From NCBI GenBank assembly GCA_050330205.1, contig JBHJOA010000028.1, forward strand, positions 1 through 64,000: a DNA stretch of 64,000 nucleotides. Reading direction: 5' to 3'. How positions within the stretch are numbered: the stretch's first letter is position 1; each line of letters opens with the position of its first letter. The notes beneath the pieces were generated by a model. The model saw only the letters and a program-made list of their open reading frames with translations. It did not search any database and was not told the DNA's origin. Source of the DNA: Pelagibius sp050330205 (GTDB lineage Bacteria > Pseudomonadota > Alphaproteobacteria > Kiloniellales > Kiloniellaceae). Made by a program: the position numbers and the translations under genes. This document shows positions 62,796 to 64,000 of this stretch, piece after piece.

Positions 62796-64000
62796 ATGAA
62801 AGCCCGTCAGCAGGCAACGGCCGCCTCCCTGGCCAAGGGCGTGGCCGGAGACGAGCGCGTCGCCGTGGTGGACATCGGCTCCAACTCCATCCGCCTGGTG
62901 GTTTTCGACGGCCTGAAGCGGGCGCCGACCATGGTGTTCAACGAGAAGGTGCTCTGCGGCCTCGGGCGCGGGCTGCAGTCCAGCGGCCGCCTGTCGCCGG
63001 AGGGCGTCGAGCTGGCCGTGCCGAACCTGGTGCGCTTCACCTCGCTGGCGCGCGCCATGGGCGTCGGGCGCATCGACCTTGTCGCCACCGCGGCGGTGCG
63101 CGAGGCGGCGGACGGCGAGACCTTCAGAACGACCGTTGAAGCACTCTGCGGCCATCCCGTCCGGATCCTCAGCGGCGAGGAGGAGGCGGAGCTTTCCGCG
63201 CTGGGCGTCATCGCCGGCACGCCGCTGGCCGACGGCATTATGGGCGATCTCGGCGGTGGCAGCCTGGAACTGGTCGAGGTCGACGCCGGGCGGGTCGGCC
63301 GCTCGACCACCCTGGCGCTGGGGCCGCTGCGTCTCATGGAGAGCTGCGGCGACGACCGCCAGAAGGCGCGCCGCCTGATCGACAAGGCCATCGCCAAGGT
63401 CGACTGGCTGGCCGGGGGCAGGGGGCGGACCTTCTATCCGGTGGGCGGCACCTGGCGCAACCTGGCCCGCCTCCACATCGAGCAGCACCGTCATCCGCTG
63501 CACGCCATCCACGGCCACACCGTCGCGCGCGAGGAGGCCATCGCGCTGAGCCGCCTGATCAGCCGTCTCGGCAAGTCGTCGCTCGCCGGCATCCAGCAGG
63601 TCTCCCGCCGCCGCCGCGAGACGCTGCCCATGGGGGCGCTGGTGCTGGGCCGCCTGCTGCGCCGCATGCAGTGCGAGCGGGTGACCTTCTCGACCTACGG
63701 CCTGCGCGAAGGCTACCTCTTCCACCAGTTGCCGGCGGCGGTGCGGCGGGAGGACCCGCTGCTCTCCGCGGCGGCGGAGATCGCCGAGCGCGAGGGCCGC
63801 TTCGGTGGCCTCGGCGAGGGGCTGATGGCGTGGTGCGGCGAGCTGTTCCCGGAGGAAAGCGAGGAGGAGCGGCGCCTGCGGCTGACCGCCTGCCACCTCT
63901 CCGACCTCACCTGGCGCGAGCATCCGGATTTCCGCGCCATCCAGGCGCTGCGGCGCATCCTGCAGTATCCCCTGGTCGGCATCGACCACCCGGGGCGTGC
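62796..64000 (+). CDS. ppx: Exopolyphosphatase / Ppx-GppA family (partial, runs off window)
   Basis: At least 401 codons of an uninterrupted frame to the window edge, so the stop is outside. Actin-like ATPase-fold motifs appear in order: VVDIGSNSIRLVV, ATAAVREAADG, ILSGEEEAELSA and GDLGGGSLELVEVD. It would degrade polyphosphate or pppGpp. It starts 8 bp after ppk, so ppk-ppx is one operon. Confidence 0.95.
   Translation, partial: MKARQQATAASLAKGVAGDERVAVVDIGSNSIRLVVFDGLKRAPTMVFNEKVLCGLGRGLQSSGRLSPEGVELAVPNLVRFTSLARAMGVGRIDLVATAAVREAADGETFRTTVEALCGHPVRILSGEEEAELSALGVIAGTPLADGIMGDLGGGSLELVEVDAGRVGRSTTLALGPLRLMESCGDDRQKARRLIDKAIAKVDWLAGGRGRTFYPVGGTWRNLARLHIEQHRHPLHAIHGHTVAREEAIALSRLISRLGKSSLAGIQQVSRRRRETLPMGALVLGRLLRRMQCERVTFSTYGLREGYLFHQLPAAVRREDPLLSAAAEIAEREGRFGGLGEGLMAWCGELFPEESEEERRLRLTACHLSDLTWREHPDFRAIQALRRILQYPLVGIDHPGR

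Overview
This window comes from the chromosome of a high-G+C Gram-negative alphaproteobacterium, probably a Rhodospirillales-type lineage. The order rpsF-rpsR-rplI, dnaB, alr, mlaE-mlaF, radA, cvpA, purF, the fabD-fabG-acpP-fabF-mltG run, a DUF2794 protein, a tiny aa3-type oxidase subunit IV protein, and Hda placed behind a DUF2066 protein and a PerM-like permease all fit that group. The genus is inference only. No rRNA, tRNA or CRISPR array was found.

Layout. 1-6.7 kb holds small accessory genes: DUF488, a BON-domain lipoprotein, a dihaem cytochrome c, a large unknown protein, a PilZ protein, DUF2794, a lipoprotein and a thioredoxin-like protein. 6.9-10.3 kb is the envelope/ribosome cluster YfgM-like, bamB, der. 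10.3-13.15 kb is an accessory island at the 3' end of der. 13.2-26.7 kb is almost entirely on the minus strand. In transcription order it reads rpsF-rpsR-rplI, a terminator, dnaB-alr-mlaE-mlaF, radA-cvpA-purF-DUF2937-SDR, a short cobalamin-independent methionine synthase, HU, and a LysE-type exporter. 27-31.5 kb carries fatty-acid synthesis genes plus mltG. 31.6-35.4 kb is a TRAP transporter operon with an SMP-30 lactonase. 36.3-45.3 kb holds yicC-gmk facing rsmA-pdxA-surA-lptD-lptG-lptF, the outer-membrane biogenesis block. 45.6-64 kb has pepA-holC, an EamA transporter, a PAS protein, an ABC-F ATPase, ndk, PRC-barrel and unknown exported proteins, purM-purN, DUF2066-perM-hda, an SDR, a mobile-element relic, a His-rich exported protein, and ppk-ppx (ppx runs off the window).

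The most unusual part is 10.06-13.15 kb. The last ~70 codons of der appear complete at the end of der, again at 11.77-12.0 kb (about 95% identical, with its own stop), and a third time as a decayed ~85-bp relic at 13.06-13.15 kb. Between copies 1 and 2 lies a low-G+C two-gene module: a ParA/MinD-type ATPase and a 140-residue partner with a SAP-like segment. Between copies 2 and 3 lie an 84-residue protein, whose start codon overlaps the stop of the displaced der end, and an alpha/beta hydrolase. This looks like repeated insertion at the der 3' end, with each insert bringing its own replacement end, and no recombinase is encoded here. The ParA pair is the best candidate for an undescribed system.

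A second mobile relic, at 59359-59626, has 34-bp perfect terminal inverted repeats and two nested hairpins but no transposase. Several intergenic palindromes, tandem leader repeats, promoters and terminators are also listed.
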